The translations under genes were made by a program, and so were the position numbers. From positions 8,370,001-8,434,000 of the forward strand of contig NZ_CP146022.1 in NCBI RefSeq assembly GCF_036967205.1: a stretch of DNA of 64,000 nucleotides, given 5' to 3'. Of the stretch, positions 47,980-57,383 are shown one piece after another (the first letter of the stretch is position 1; each line of letters begins with the position of its first letter). The notes under the pieces were generated by a model. The model saw nothing but the letters and a program-made list of their open reading frames with translations. It was not told the origin of the DNA and did not search any database. The stretch comes from Streptomyces sp. Q6 (GTDB lineage: Bacteria; Actinomycetota; Actinomycetes; Streptomycetales; Streptomycetaceae).

Positions 47980-48999
47980 ATGCCCACACCGTCCATCGGC
48001 CGCGAGATCCGCCTGGCGGCCAGCCCCGCCGGTCTGCCGGGGCCCGAGCACTTCGAGGTCGCCGAGGCGCCCGTCCCACGCCCCGCCCCGGGTCAACTCC
48101 TCGTCCGCAACCGGCACTTCCTGGTGTTCCCGGGGCTGCGCACTCTGATCTCGGCCGGTGCGAAGGACTTTCCGTTCCCACCGCTGAAGCCCGGCGAGAC
48201 CCTGTTCGGGCCCGCGCTGGGCGAAGTGGTGGCGACCGGGCCCGGCGTCGCGGACGTACGGACCGGCGCCTTGGTCACACACATGCAGGGGTGGCGGGAG
48301 TACGCGGTGGTCGCCGAGGACGCCGTACGTCTCGTGCCCGACGGACACCCGGACCCGGTGGCGTTGCTGTCCACGGCGTCGGCCGCGTACGGGGCGCTGA
48401 CCCGACTGGCCCGACTGCGGCCCGGTGAGACGGTGTTGGTGACCGGCGCGGCCGGCGGGGTCGGTTCGCTCGCCGGGCAGACCGCGCGACTGCTCGGCGC
48501 CACGCGGGTCGTCGGCACCACCCGCAGCCCGGCCAAGGCCGCGCGGCTGCGGCAGGAACTCGGATACGACGCCGTGGTCGTGCCCGGCGACCCTGGAGGA
48601 CCCTCACTCGCCGAGGCCGCCCCGGACGGCTACGACGTGATCGTCGACAACGTGGGCGGTGAACAGCTCACTGCCGCACTGGAGTTGACGCGGCCCGGCG
48701 CGCGGGTCGTCGTGGTGGGCGCCCTGGCCGGACAGTTCGATCCGGCGCTGTCCGGCGGGAGTTCGCCGACCGTGATCGACACGTTCGTCCTGGTGAAACG
48801 CTCGGTCTCGCTGCTCGGCTATCAGACCGTGGACCATCCCGGAGTGGAGGAGGAGTGGCACGAGCGTTTCACCGACTGGCTGCGGGCCGGGCGGATCACC
48901 TTCCCGTACACGGTGCTGCCGGGCATGGAACGCGCTCCGTCCGCGTTGCAGGAACTACAGCAGGGGCGGCACTTCGGAACCCTGGTGGTCGAAGTCTGA
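47980..48999 (+). CDS. Zinc-independent MDR NADP-dependent oxidoreductase
   Basis: 339 residues. A GroES-like N-terminal half is followed by a Rossmann domain with VLVTGAAGGVGSLAGQTARLLGA, then DVIVDNVGGEQLTAALELTR. This pattern fits the PTGR/curcumin-reductase/leukotriene-B4 dehydrogenase-like group that reduces enones with NADPH. No zinc-ligand cysteines. GGAGG lies 6 nt before the ATG. A MerR-type gene begins 29 bp later, so the pair is probably co-regulated, perhaps by electrophile stress. Confidence 0.88.
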   Translation: MPTPSIGREIRLAASPAGLPGPEHFEVAEAPVPRPAPGQLLVRNRHFLVFPGLRTLISAGAKDFPFPPLKPGETLFGPALGEVVATGPGVADVRTGALVTHMQGWREYAVVAEDAVRLVPDGHPDPVALLSTASAAYGALTRLARLRPGETVLVTGAAGGVGSLAGQTARLLGATRVVGTTRSPAKAARLRQELGYDAVVVPGDPGGPSLAEAAPDGYDVIVDNVGGEQLTAALELTRPGARVVVVGALAGQFDPALSGGSSPTVIDTFVLVKRSVSLLGYQTVDHPGVEEEWHERFTDWLRAGRITFPYTVLPGMERAPSALQELQQGRHFGTLVVEV

Positions 49000-49028
49000 C
49001 CGCACGCGATGCGAGAGGGAGGTCCTGG

Positions 49029-49405
49029 ATGCGGATCGGCGACGCGGCGGCGGCCGCAGGCACCACACCGCGCGCCCTGCGCTTCTACGAGGAGCGGGGC
49101 CTTCTGCCGGCGCCGAGGCGCACCGCGTCGGGCCAACGGGTCTACGTGGAGCGGGACGTGGCCCGCGTCCGTGTGGTGCGCGAACTGCTCTCGCTCGGCC
49201 TGACCGTGGCGGACGTCCGGGTGTGCGCCGACCGCATCGACCTGCTGATCGCCCAGCCCGGGCGCCGGTGCTCCGCGCCCACGCCGGGTGCCGCCCAGGG
49301 GTCGTGGCCGGGCGGATCGCCGCACTCGACGCCGAGATCGCCCGGCTCACCGCGCTGCGCGAGCGTCTCGCGGAGCAGATCGCGGCGCCCGAGCCTGCCG
49401 TGTGA
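49029..49405 (+). pseudogene. MerR-family regulator, frameshifted
   Basis: ATG 49029 (GGGAGG upstream) gives a clean MerR N-terminus: MRIGDAAAAAGTTPRALRFY, EERGLLPAPRRTASGQRVY, with the dimer helix starting VVRELLSLGLTVADVR. After PGRRCS the protein continues in the next frame (AHAGCRPGVVAGRIAALDAE, ending ERLAEQIAAPEPAV) to stop 49405. One extra base near 49268-49280 joins them into a normal protein of about 126 residues with a Cys pair that could bind metal or sense redox. It follows the oxidoreductase by 29 bp. Confidence 0.75.
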
Positions 49406-49510
49406 CGGAACAGGCGCGGGCCGCCCAAGCGGCGGCCCGCGCCTGCGGGATCACCTCAGATGAATCGGCGCAGATGAGATCGGCGCGGATGAGACCAGCT
49501 CAGGTGCGGA

Positions 49511-50635
49511 TCAGCTCAGGGTCTTCAGCGAGGCGGCGTCGTACGGCTTCAGCTCGTCGAAGCGGTCGGCGAGGACCTTCGCCGCCCACTCGGGGTCCTG
49601 AAGCAGCGCGCGCCCGACGGCGACCATGTCGAACTCCTCCGACTCCAGACGGTCGAGGAGGTTGTCGATGCTCTTGACCGGCGATCCCTTGCCCAGGAAG
49701 GCGTTGACGAAGTCGCCGTCGAGGCCGACCGAACCGACGCTGATGACCTGCTTGCCGGTGATCTTCTTCGTCCAGCCGGCCAGGTTGAGATCCGATCCGT
49801 CGAACTCCGGCAGCCAGTAACGGCGGGTTGAGGCGTGGAACACATCGACGCCGGCCGCGGCGAGCGGGGTCAGGATGGCCTCCAGCTCCTCAGGGGTCTC
49901 GGCGAGCCGGGCCTTGTAGTCCTGCTGCTTCCACTGCGAGTAGCGGAACAGGATCGGGAAGTCCGAGGAGACCTTCTCGCGCACGGCCGCGACGATCTCC
50001 GCGGCGAACTTGGTCCGGGCCACCGGGTCGCCGCCATAGGCGTCCGTGCGCCGGTTCGTGCCCTCCCACAGGAACTGGTCGAGCAGATATCCGTGGGCGC
50101 CGTGCAGCTCCACGCCGTCGAAGCCGATGCGCTCGGCGTCCGCGGCGGCCTGGGCGAACGCGGCGACGACGTCGTCGAGGTCCTGCTGCGTCATGGCCCT
50201 GCCGGTGGCCTCGGCACCCGCGGTGGCCAGGCCCGAGGGGCCGACGGCGGGAGCCTCGGGGAAGGGGGCCTCGCCCTGATTGCGGACCATGCCGATGTGC
50301 CACAGCTGCGGGACGATCGTGCCGCCCGCCGCATGGACGTCCTCGGCGACCTTCGCCCAGCCCGCGAGCTGCTCCTCGCCGTGGAAGCGCGGCACGTCGT
50401 CGCTCTGTCCGGCCGACTCGTGTCCGACGTACGTGCCCTCGGTGATGATGAGGCCGACTCCGGCGGCGGCCCGACGGGCGTAGTACGAGCGCACGTCGGC
50501 GCCGGGGACGCCGCCCGGGGAGAACATCCGGGTCATCGGCGCCATCGCGATCCGGTTCGGGACGGTCAGGCCGTTGAGGGAGATCGGGCGGGACAGTATC
50601 TGGGCCGCGCGGGAAGTGGTCGTCGTGCCGGTCAC
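49511..50635 (-). CDS. Alkene reductase, Old Yellow Enzyme family
   Basis: 374 residues, an FMN-dependent (beta/alpha)8 barrel that reduces activated C=C bonds with NAD(P)H. Signatures: RIAMAPMTRMFSPGG, IVPQLWHIGM, and the active-site stretch GVELHGAHGYLLDQFL followed by TNRRTDAYGG; the FMN-phosphate site is near VAVGRALLQDPEW. GTG 50635 is preceded by AGGAG at 7 nt. The second enone-reducing enzyme in 3 kb. Monocistronic. Cytoplasmic. Confidence 0.92.
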   Translation of the reverse strand: MTGTTTTSRAAQILSRPISLNGLTVPNRIAMAPMTRMFSPGGVPGADVRSYYARRAAAGVGLIITEGTYVGHESAGQSDDVPRFHGEEQLAGWAKVAEDVHAAGGTIVPQLWHIGMVRNQGEAPFPEAPAVGPSGLATAGAEATGRAMTQQDLDDVVAAFAQAAADAERIGFDGVELHGAHGYLLDQFLWEGTNRRTDAYGGDPVARTKFAAEIVAAVREKVSSDFPILFRYSQWKQQDYKARLAETPEELEAILTPLAAAGVDVFHASTRRYWLPEFDGSDLNLAGWTKKITGKQVISVGSVGLDGDFVNAFLGKGSPVKSIDNLLDRLESEEFDMVAVGRALLQDPEWAAKVLADRFDELKPYDAASLKTLS

Positions 50636-50927
50636 GTGGGTGCTCCTGGGGGGTTCGCCGGATACCGGTCAGTATGTGATCATGCATTGTTACAGCACAT
50701 GAACTAACTACGGCAACGCCGGTCTCTATTCCGCGTTCCGTTCCCTGATCCGCACGACGTCAGACGCCGGTCCGGAGCCACGACATCGGCGCGCGGCCAC
50801 GTCCGGGCGGGCCACGTCCGGGCGGGCCGCGTCAGGTGGGCCGTTCTCGGCGTCACCGCCGTACGCGCCCCGGCGTCTCGCGCGCCAGGGGGTCAGAGGG
50901 CGGCGCCCCGCACCGGACGCGCGTGGG
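50636..50927. other. Intergenic region upstream of the alkene reductase
   Basis: 292 bp without a gene. 50665-50705 is unusually AT-rich (ATGTGATCATGCATTGTTAC...CACATG) and is the probable promoter of the leftward reductase. A 15-bp direct repeat GGCCACGTCCGGGCG occurs twice around 50796-50825. Confidence 0.5.
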
Positions 50928-51380
50928 TCACGACGTCCGCCGGGTGGCATCAAGCGCCGACGTCAGGAAGCGACGCACCGTCTCCAGTTCGTGCGCGTCG
51001 AACTCTTCGGCGACGCCTCTCACGTCGTTGATCACCGGTCCGAAGAAGGCCCATCCGAGTTCCTGTGCCTTCTCCTCCACGTGCAGGAGGACGCGTCGCC
51101 TGTCGGCGGTGTCCCTGGTCCGCCGGATCAGTCCGAGTCGCTCCAGGCGATCGATCAGGGCTGTGGTCCCGGCCGAGTTGAGGCTCAGTCGTTCGCCGAG
51201 CCGGCCGGGTGTGGCGAGGGAGTCCTCCCGTGCCGCGTCCAGCAGGTGGATCAGGGCGCGCACATCGGTGGGGTGGAGCCCGTGACGCGCGGCGAACTCC
51301 GCGCCGAGCAGGTCGAACTCCACGGCGACCGCGCGCAGCAGGTGCACCAGTCCCATCGCCGGACTCTGATCGTCGTTCAC
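50928..51380 (-). CDS. MarR-family transcriptional regulator
   Basis: 150 residues with the MarR fold. The recognition region is LGERLSLNSAGTTALIDRLERLGLIRR and the wing is RDTADRRRVLLHV. GTG 51380 is chosen because GAGGAG stands 6 nt upstream; a GTG at 51386 is too close to it. Divergent from an alpha/beta hydrolase, with a perfect palindrome between the starts that is very likely its operator. MarR proteins are released by small aromatic or oxidising ligands; the ligand here is unknown. Confidence 0.88.
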   Translation of the reverse strand: MNDDQSPAMGLVHLLRAVAVEFDLLGAEFAARHGLHPTDVRALIHLLDAAREDSLATPGRLGERLSLNSAGTTALIDRLERLGLIRRTRDTADRRRVLLHVEEKAQELGWAFFGPVINDVRGVAEEFDAHELETVRRFLTSALDATRRTS

Positions 51381-51407
51381 GCACACTCCTCGGGCCTCTT
51401 GGATATT

Positions 51408-51424
51408 ATCTCGCTCAGCGAGAT
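51408..51424. promoter_or_regulatory. Perfect palindromic MarR operator
   Basis: ATCTCGCT-C-AGCGAGAT: 8-bp perfect arms around one base, in the 68-bp gap between the divergent marR-like (51380) and hydrolase (51449) starts. It overlaps the AT-rich TATTATC element (51404-51410), which reads as a -10 on either strand. Strong candidate for autoregulation and repression of the hydrolase. Confidence 0.75.
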
Positions 51425-51448
51425 TCTTTCCGAGCGAGGGGAAAGCCC

Positions 51449-52276
51449 GTGCAGCTGTCCGCTTTCGACCGTGCCTATGACGAACTTCGCTCCCACTGGC
51501 CCGCCTCCACCGAGGAGCAGGATGTCACCACGCCGTACGGGCCCACCCGCGTTCACGTGTACGGCCCTCCGGGCGCCCGCCCTCTGATGCTGCTCCCCGG
51601 AGGATCAGCCACCGGCCTGGCCTGGTACGCCAACGCCCCCGCCCTCGGCGAGCGGTACCGGGTCCATGCGGTCGACCTGCTGGGCGACGCCGGCCGCACG
51701 GAACGCCGGGGCGCGGTGCTGAAGAGCACCGAGGACATGATGGCTTGGCTGGACGCTCTCCTGGACGGGCTCGCGCTCTCGCGCACACACCTGTGCGGCC
51801 ACTCGTACGGAGCCTGGCTGGCCGTGAACTACGCACTCCACGCACCGCAGCGCATCGACCGCCTCGCCCTCGTCGACCCCACCCAGGTCTTCGCCGGCTT
51901 CCGCCCCGGCTACCTGCTGCGCGCCCTGCCCCACCTGCTGCGCCCGAGCGAACCCCGCGCCCGTGCCTTCCTGGCCTGGGAGACGGACGGTGTCCTGCTG
52001 GACGAGACCTGCCGGCGTCTTTACGCGGCGGCCGCCGCAGTCCCGGGCCGCAAGATCGTCACAGGCCGCCGTCCCCGCACCGCGGACCTGCGGATGCCCG
52101 TACAGGTCCTGCTCGCACAACGCAGCCGCGCCCACCACGCCGCGAAGGTTGCGGCCGGCGCCCGCCGCGCCCTCCCGCAGGCCGAGGTGGCCGTGCTGCC
52201 CGGGGCCACCCACCACTCCCTGCCCTCCACCGACCCCGAGGAACTCAACGCCCGCCTGCTGGACTTCCTGGACTGA
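51449..52276 (+). CDS. Alpha/beta-fold hydrolase
   Basis: 275 residues. The nucleophile elbow is LCGHSYGAWLAVNYAL (Ser near residue 115), the oxyanion hole LLPGGSATGLAWY, and the terminal His region LPGATHHSLPSTDPEE, giving a complete triad. GTG 51449 follows a GAGGGG. No signal peptide, so intracellular. Divergent from and probably repressed by the MarR regulator. Substrate unknown. Confidence 0.87.
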   Translation: MQLSAFDRAYDELRSHWPASTEEQDVTTPYGPTRVHVYGPPGARPLMLLPGGSATGLAWYANAPALGERYRVHAVDLLGDAGRTERRGAVLKSTEDMMAWLDALLDGLALSRTHLCGHSYGAWLAVNYALHAPQRIDRLALVDPTQVFAGFRPGYLLRALPHLLRPSEPRARAFLAWETDGVLLDETCRRLYAAAAAVPGRKIVTGRRPRTADLRMPVQVLLAQRSRAHHAAKVAAGARRALPQAEVAVLPGATHHSLPSTDPEELNARLLDFLD

Positions 52277-52467
52277 AACGCCCGACTCGCCGAGTTCGCC
52301 GTACGGGGAGACCCGGCCGCACGGCCGCAGACTGCCCGCGACCGTGCCTGGCCCGGCGTCGGCAACGGCGCCGCGCGGCGCTCGGCGAGCGAGGGCGCGC
52401 CGCCCGTCATGACACCGCAGAAATACTTCGGTCGGCGCCGAACCGTACCGCGCCTGGCGTCAGGACC

Positions 52468-53226
52468 ATGACGCACGCGACGCATGAATTCACCCGGCAT
52501 ACGGACGTGCGCGCGGCGCTCGCCGACCCGGCGCTGGTCCCCGAACCACCGGCGGCGGACGACGGTCCCGTCGGGGCGAGCGTCGCGTGGCTGCGGGCCA
52601 CCGCGGCCCGATCCGGTTCCGGTGAGCCGCACCAGCGACGCAGTGCCCTCGTGGAAGCCGAACTCGCCGGGCTGGATCCGGCCGCGCTGTGGCGCGCAGC
52701 GACGGTCCCCGGTGAGGGGAGCCCCGGGTGCGAGCGGTCCATGTCCTCGCCGAGGCCCTGGAGTTGCCGGAGCCCGGAGCGGTCGCGGAGGCCGTGACCG
52801 TCGTGGCCGGGTCCTCCTCCGGGGGCGCGGACCCAGCCGCGGACGAGGCCGTGGACCGGCTGGTGGCGCTGCTCGTGCCGGAGCCGGAGCACGCGAACCA
52901 GTGCGCTCTGGAGGCCGCCGCCCACCGCATCGGCCTGCTGGTGCAGGCGTGCGCGGCGACGGCGGCGCTGGTCGACGCCGCGGTCGACGGCCACGCACCG
53001 CCGGCCCGGATGCTCCAGGAGACTCCACCGGTGCGCACCACGCGTCGCAGGGCGGTGCGCGCCACCCGCGTCGCCGGACGCGACATCGCCCCGGGCGACG
53101 TCGTGCTCCTGTATCTGGCGGTCGTGCAGAGCACGCCTCCCGTACCGCTCACGTTCGGGTCCTCGCCCCGGGTCTGCCCCGGCAGGGCCCATGCTCCGGC
53201 CTTGGCCGCCGGCCTCCTGCGGCGCC
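52468..53226 (+). pseudogene. Cytochrome P450-like protein, shortened and frameshifted
   Basis: ATG 52468 begins HEFTRHTDVRAALADPALVP, a typical P450 N-terminus. The frame changes at the C4G3 run 52722-52728 (one added base restores VRAVHVLAEALELPEPG). The second frame has an I-helix-like IGLLVQACAATAAL, a segment QETPPVRTTRRR lacking the ExxR Arg, and the haem ligand loop FGSSPRVCPG. Only about 253 residues, compared with about 400 in normal P450s: most of the substrate-recognition region is missing, and the frame runs without a stop into the next gene. Probably inactive or a specialised short P450. Confidence 0.7.
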
Positions 53227-53228
53227 CG

Positions 53229-54044
53229 CTGACCCCCTTCGCCGAACTGCACCATCAGGCCGCGCCGCTGTTGTTGCCCAACGCCTGGGACCACGCCTTC
53301 GCCGCCGCCTTGGCAGCCCAGGGTTTCCACGCGATCGGCACCACCAGCCTGGCCGTGGCCGCGGCCCTCGGCCTGCCGGACGGAGCGGCCGCCACCGCAG
53401 AGGCGACCGTGGCGCTGGCCCGCCGACTCGGACGGGGCGCATTCCAGTTCACCGTGGATGCCGAAAGAGGGTTCAGCGACGACCCGGAGGAAGTGGCCGA
53501 ACTTGCTCGAAGTCTGCACGAAGCCGGTGCCGCGGGGATCAACCTCGAAGACGGCCGCTCGGACGGCACCCTCGCCCCCGTAGGTCTGCTTGCCGCGAAG
53601 ATCTCCGCCGTCAAAGCCGCCGTACCCGCGCTGTTCGTGAACGCCCGCACCGACACCCACTGGCTCGGCCACCGGGAGGACCAGGAGGAGACGACCGCGG
53701 AGCGCCTCGCGGTCTACGAACAGGCCGGGGCGGACGGGGTGTTCGTGCCGGGGCTGTCGGATCCGGACGGGATCGCGGCCTTGACGCGGACTCTCGTCGT
53801 GCCCCTGAACATCCTGTACTCACCGACCGGCCCGGACCTCACCGAACTGGCCGCGCTGGGCGTGCGCAGGATCAGTCTCGGTTCGCTTCTCTACCGGAGG
53901 GCTCTGGCAGCGGCCGTGACCACCGCGACCGATATCCGCGACGGTCGGCCGACGGACCTCGGTGCCCTCTCCTGCGCCGAGGTGCAGGCGGCTTCCGAGG
54001 AAATCCCGTCACGCCCGCGGAACCCTGACACGATCCGCCGGTAG
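53229..54044 (+). CDS. Isocitrate lyase/phosphoenolpyruvate mutase family protein
   Basis: About 271 residues of the ICL/PEPM (beta/alpha)8 superfamily, which make or break C-C or C-P bonds next to an oxyacid. Family landmarks: LLLPNAWDHAFAAALAAQGF, GTTSLAVAAALGLPDG, ERGFSDDPEEVAELA, INLEDGRSDG, FVNARTDTHWL, VPLNILYSP. Homologues begin at TPFAELHH, but no ATG/GTG is present there. The only candidate is CTG 53229, which overlaps a TGA (CTGA). The reading frame is open continuously from the P450 remnant upstream, so translation may instead give a fusion. Confidence 0.82.
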   Translation: MTPFAELHHQAAPLLLPNAWDHAFAAALAAQGFHAIGTTSLAVAAALGLPDGAAATAEATVALARRLGRGAFQFTVDAERGFSDDPEEVAELARSLHEAGAAGINLEDGRSDGTLAPVGLLAAKISAVKAAVPALFVNARTDTHWLGHREDQEETTAERLAVYEQAGADGVFVPGLSDPDGIAALTRTLVVPLNILYSPTGPDLTELAALGVRRISLGSLLYRRALAAAVTTATDIRDGRPTDLGALSCAEVQAASEEIPSRPRNPDTIRR

Positions 54045-54116
54045 CCGGCGCGCTCACCGCGCGCACCGGACCAGGGGGCGGAAAATCACTGTTCTGCCCG
54101 CCCGCGAGGACGCAAG

Positions 54117-54710
54117 ATGGCCCGCATGACTGTGGCCACCCCGACCTTGCAGACCGCTCGCCTGCGACTGCGCCCTTTCACCGAGGCCGACGCGGACCCT
54201 CTCTACGCGCTGCACAGCGACGCCCATGTGATGCGCTACTGGGACTCCCCACCGTGGACCGAACGGGCCCGCGCCGACCGGTTCGTCACGAGGTGTCAGA
54301 AGATCGCGGACGAAGGCACCGGAGCACGGGTGGCCATCGATCGTGCCTCGGACGGCGCCTTCGTCGGCTGGTGCGGCCTGACGGAATGGAACCCGGAGTA
54401 CCGCAGCGCGTCCCTGGGCTACTGCCTCAAGGAGGCGATGTGGGGCCACGGCTACGCGACAGAGGCCGCGCACGCCCTGCTGCGGTGGGCATTCGACACA
54501 CTGGACCTGAACCGCGTCCAGGCCGAGGCCGATACGCGCAACGAGGGATCCGCCCGCGTCCTGGAGAAGGTCGGATTCGTCCGTGAGGGGACGCTGCGCG
54601 AAGACTGCGTGGTGAACGGCGAGGTGTCCGACTCGTGGGTCTTCGGTTTGCTCAGACGAGACTGGCGACCGTCCGACCCACCGCATGCGGCCGACCGGGC
54701 CGCCGTCTGA
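54117..54710 (+). CDS. GNAT-family N-acetyltransferase (RimJ/RimL type)
   Basis: 197 residues of the Acetyltransf_3 group. Typical strand RLRLRPFTEADADPLY, acceptor segment GWCGLTEWNPEYRSASLGYC, the acetyl-CoA loop WGHGYATEAAHALLRWAF, and NEGSARVLEKVGFVREG. GAGGA stands 6 nt before ATG 54117; a second ATG at 54126 has none. Relatives acetylate protein N-termini or small amines; the substrate is unknown. Cytoplasmic. Confidence 0.9.
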   Translation: MARMTVATPTLQTARLRLRPFTEADADPLYALHSDAHVMRYWDSPPWTERARADRFVTRCQKIADEGTGARVAIDRASDGAFVGWCGLTEWNPEYRSASLGYCLKEAMWGHGYATEAAHALLRWAFDTLDLNRVQAEADTRNEGSARVLEKVGFVREGTLREDCVVNGEVSDSWVFGLLRRDWRPSDPPHAADRAAV

Positions 54711-54973
54711 CGGGCCCCGCACGCGCGCCGTGAGAGCGCGTGGACAAGGGGGCGAGGCACCCGCGGTCGGCTCATCGACCGGCCGGCCGCGGCGATCGGG
54801 TTCGACGGTTTCCTCGTCCCCCGCGCACAGCGCTACCGACGCGGCCGTTACTCGGCCGACGGATGCTCCCTCGACGGCCACCATCACACCGCACCGCACC
54901 GCACCGCACCGTGCCGCGTCCTGCCGGACCCGCTGGGCCCGAACGGACACCGAGCCGCCCCCCCCGGGACGTG

Positions 54974-56563
54974 TCATTGGCGGCTGAGGGCCCTGGACAC
55001 CCCGGCGGTCAGGGTCGTCGCCAGAACCCATCCGGCGGTGGTCAGGGCGTAGGCGAGCCACTGCCCGGCACCTTGGGGCGCGAAGGCGGCCTTCTGCCCG
55101 AAGCCGATGATGGGGAGCAGGAGGTCGAGCGCGTAGAACACCGGGCTGAACGGAGGCGCCTTGGCCGCTTCGAGCGGAGCGGGTCGATGCGCCGCGAAGA
55201 AGGACGCCCCCACGGCGAGGAGAGCGATGATCCACAGGGCGGCGAGCGCGGGCCGGTAGCCGTAGCCCACCGTGGCGTCCTGGAGATAGCCCCAGACACG
55301 CGCGTGCAGGGGGAGTCCGGAGCGGCGGTGGCGCTGCTTGGCGAGCAGCACGGTGCGGGCTTCGTCCTCGTGCCCCAGACGGCGGTAGGCCGCAGCGAGT
55401 TGTTCGTAGGGCTGGGGTTGGTAGCCGTCGGTGCTGCGCCGGATCCAGGCGAGCCGCTCGCCGGCCCGCAACGGGGTGGCGAGAGCGTCGTACGCCGTGT
55501 CGGACAGTCGCAGCCTGCCGGGCCAGGTGGCGGGCGCGTCGTAGAGGACGCCGAGTCGGGCGTTGCCGGCGTCGACGATGCCGTCGATCGGCCGCCGGGT
55601 GCGCAGATCGGTCTCTCGCGCCTGGACCAGGCGCAGCGACAGCGCGGTGCCCGTGGGATGGGTCATGGTGGTGTCGTTGAAGCTGAGCCGGGTGCCGACG
55701 TGGGTGCCGTCGAGCTTGACGCCGCCGTTCACGGTGAGGCCCTCGCCGAGGTCGAAGTTGCGGCTGACGGTGACGTCGACGGCTTCGAGGGCGACGCTCC
55801 CCGGATTGTGCAGGCGGGCTCCGCAGAAGCCGATGGCCGCCGCCACGTCGGCGCCCGACAGGATGATGCGGCCCTCGGCCCTGAATCCGGGGTGGAAGGT
55901 CAGGTCCTCGGAGATCTGCACGTGGTAGGCGTCGAGGGCGGTGCCGCCCGGGTTGCTCAGGTGCGCGCCTCGCAGGTCGAACTCGCCGGATACGGAGGCG
56001 CCCGACAGTCGCACGGCGCCGTGCACGGTGAGGTGGGTGCCCAGCAGATCCCCGCCCGTGGTGAGACGTACCGCGGACACGGCCTGTTCGTCCGGGGCCG
56101 TGATCACCGTGTGCGTCAGGTCCAGATCGCTGCGGATCTCGGCACGGGAGAGAACGAGAGGGCCGGACAGCCGGCAGCGCGAGAGTACGAACCTGCCGTC
56201 GACCTGGGCCAGGTCGGCGTTCAGTCCGGGCAACTCGCAGCCGGTGAAGGCGAGTTCCCGGAACTGGGACCCTCGCAGGACAGGGACTTCGGTGAACTGA
56301 CAGTCCGTCAGGACGATGGGTACGGTGACGTCGGCGAACCGCAGGTCGAGCGTGCCGGTGATCTCGGCACCGCTCAGCCGCAGCGCGGGGCGTTCACCCG
56401 GACCGGGCTCGGGACCGGCGCCGAGAAGCAGGGCCAGGACGCATTCGGCGCGGATGGCGGGCCGGGCGGCACGCGGTGTGGCGGGTCGAACGTCGACCGG
56501 CCGGCCGTGAGCGTAGGAGAGCCACAACTGACGCTCGGCAGGGCCCAGTTCTTCGAGACGCAT
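54974..56563 (-). CDS. Large beta-helix-like repeat protein with C-terminal membrane segments
   Basis: 529 residues. From about 60 to 330 there is a regular pattern of short strands (LRLSGAEITGTLDLRFADV, VLSRCRLSGPLVLSRAEI, VRLSGASVSGEFDLRGAHL, IILSGADVAAAIGFCGARL), a right-handed beta-helix related to pentapeptide-repeat proteins. A helical region (about 370-440) follows, then three membrane helices (about 445-465, 480-497, 505-523). Possibly a membrane-attached scaffold; function unknown. No clear ribosome binding site before ATG 56563. It is isolated between long intergenic regions. Confidence 0.75.
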   Translation of the reverse strand: MRLEELGPAERQLWLSYAHGRPVDVRPATPRAARPAIRAECVLALLLGAGPEPGPGERPALRLSGAEITGTLDLRFADVTVPIVLTDCQFTEVPVLRGSQFRELAFTGCELPGLNADLAQVDGRFVLSRCRLSGPLVLSRAEIRSDLDLTHTVITAPDEQAVSAVRLTTGGDLLGTHLTVHGAVRLSGASVSGEFDLRGAHLSNPGGTALDAYHVQISEDLTFHPGFRAEGRIILSGADVAAAIGFCGARLHNPGSVALEAVDVTVSRNFDLGEGLTVNGGVKLDGTHVGTRLSFNDTTMTHPTGTALSLRLVQARETDLRTRRPIDGIVDAGNARLGVLYDAPATWPGRLRLSDTAYDALATPLRAGERLAWIRRSTDGYQPQPYEQLAAAYRRLGHEDEARTVLLAKQRHRRSGLPLHARVWGYLQDATVGYGYRPALAALWIIALLAVGASFFAAHRPAPLEAAKAPPFSPVFYALDLLLPIIGFGQKAAFAPQGAGQWLAYALTTAGWVLATTLTAGVSRALSRQ

Positions 56564-57383
56564 GGTCGATGATCATCGCAGCGCGGGAGCCTCACGTACA
56601 GGCTCCGCCACCGGGTGGGGCGAGCCTGGGCCGCGCGGAACGGCGGCCGCCGCCAGGACCGGACGCCATCGATACGTTCGAGCAGTGCTCGGGCTTCGAC
56701 GGAGCGGCGGTGTTCCGGGCCGAAGGAGGCGCCCGTATCTGGATGGCGCTGGTGGTCGGGCAGCGCGCGGCAGGCGCCGCGTGAGGGCAGGGCGGCGGGA
56801 CAGCGGATTCCGGCGACGGCGAACCGCCACCCTCTGGCCATCTGACCTGCACGTTACTGCTTGCGCCGCCCGTACGCGTACGAGCGGTGTTCGGTGCGGT
56901 GGACTCTCGTCCAGGTGTGTGACGATCAAGCGCTCCGGCACGCTGAACGAACTGTGTTCCCCGGCTGTCGGCGGCCGGGGAACACCTGGCCCCGTCGGTT
57001 CGAGGAACGGGGCCAGGCGTCCAGGAGGCGAGTCCGGCGGCAACGTGTGCACTTCCCCCGTCTGCGCCGCAGGCGGCAGGCGCCACAGCCGGACTCGGTG
57101 GATGCAACGAGCCAGGATCCGCCATGTTCTGCCATGAGGCGTGGGATTGACGGTGTTCGCCAGATCTGCGGCTCTCCTTCACTGTTCCCGCATGGCTGTG
57201 CCTGCTCGTCCACCGGTGAGCGAGTGCGCTGAACGCACCCCCGCTGAATCGTGAGAACCCCCGCGACGTTCGCGACTACGAACGCCTTGCCCGTTCTCCG
57301 AAGCCCACGTGGACCGTTCCCGCCGAGGTGAGTCCCCATGGCGAGATCACTGACCGCCTCGCCGGCGGCGGGTCGCCGACCGC
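56564..57383. other. 820-bp intergenic region with two adjacent perfect hairpins
   Basis: No frame in either direction looks like a protein. The notable content is the hairpin pair at 56954-57017, listed separately. From 57110 to 57330 the sequence is somewhat less GC-rich and could contain a promoter, but no clear boxes were seen. Confidence 0.5.
56954..57017. terminator. Two back-to-back perfect hairpins
   Basis: Hairpin A: GTGTTCCCCGGC (56954-56965) with GCCGGGGAACAC (56974-56985). Hairpin B: CCTGGCCCCGT (56985-56995) with ACGGGGCCAGG (57007-57017). They share one base and sit about 370 bp downstream of the next leftward gene's stop (57384). Could be a double terminator or a structured small RNA. 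Confidence 0.6.
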
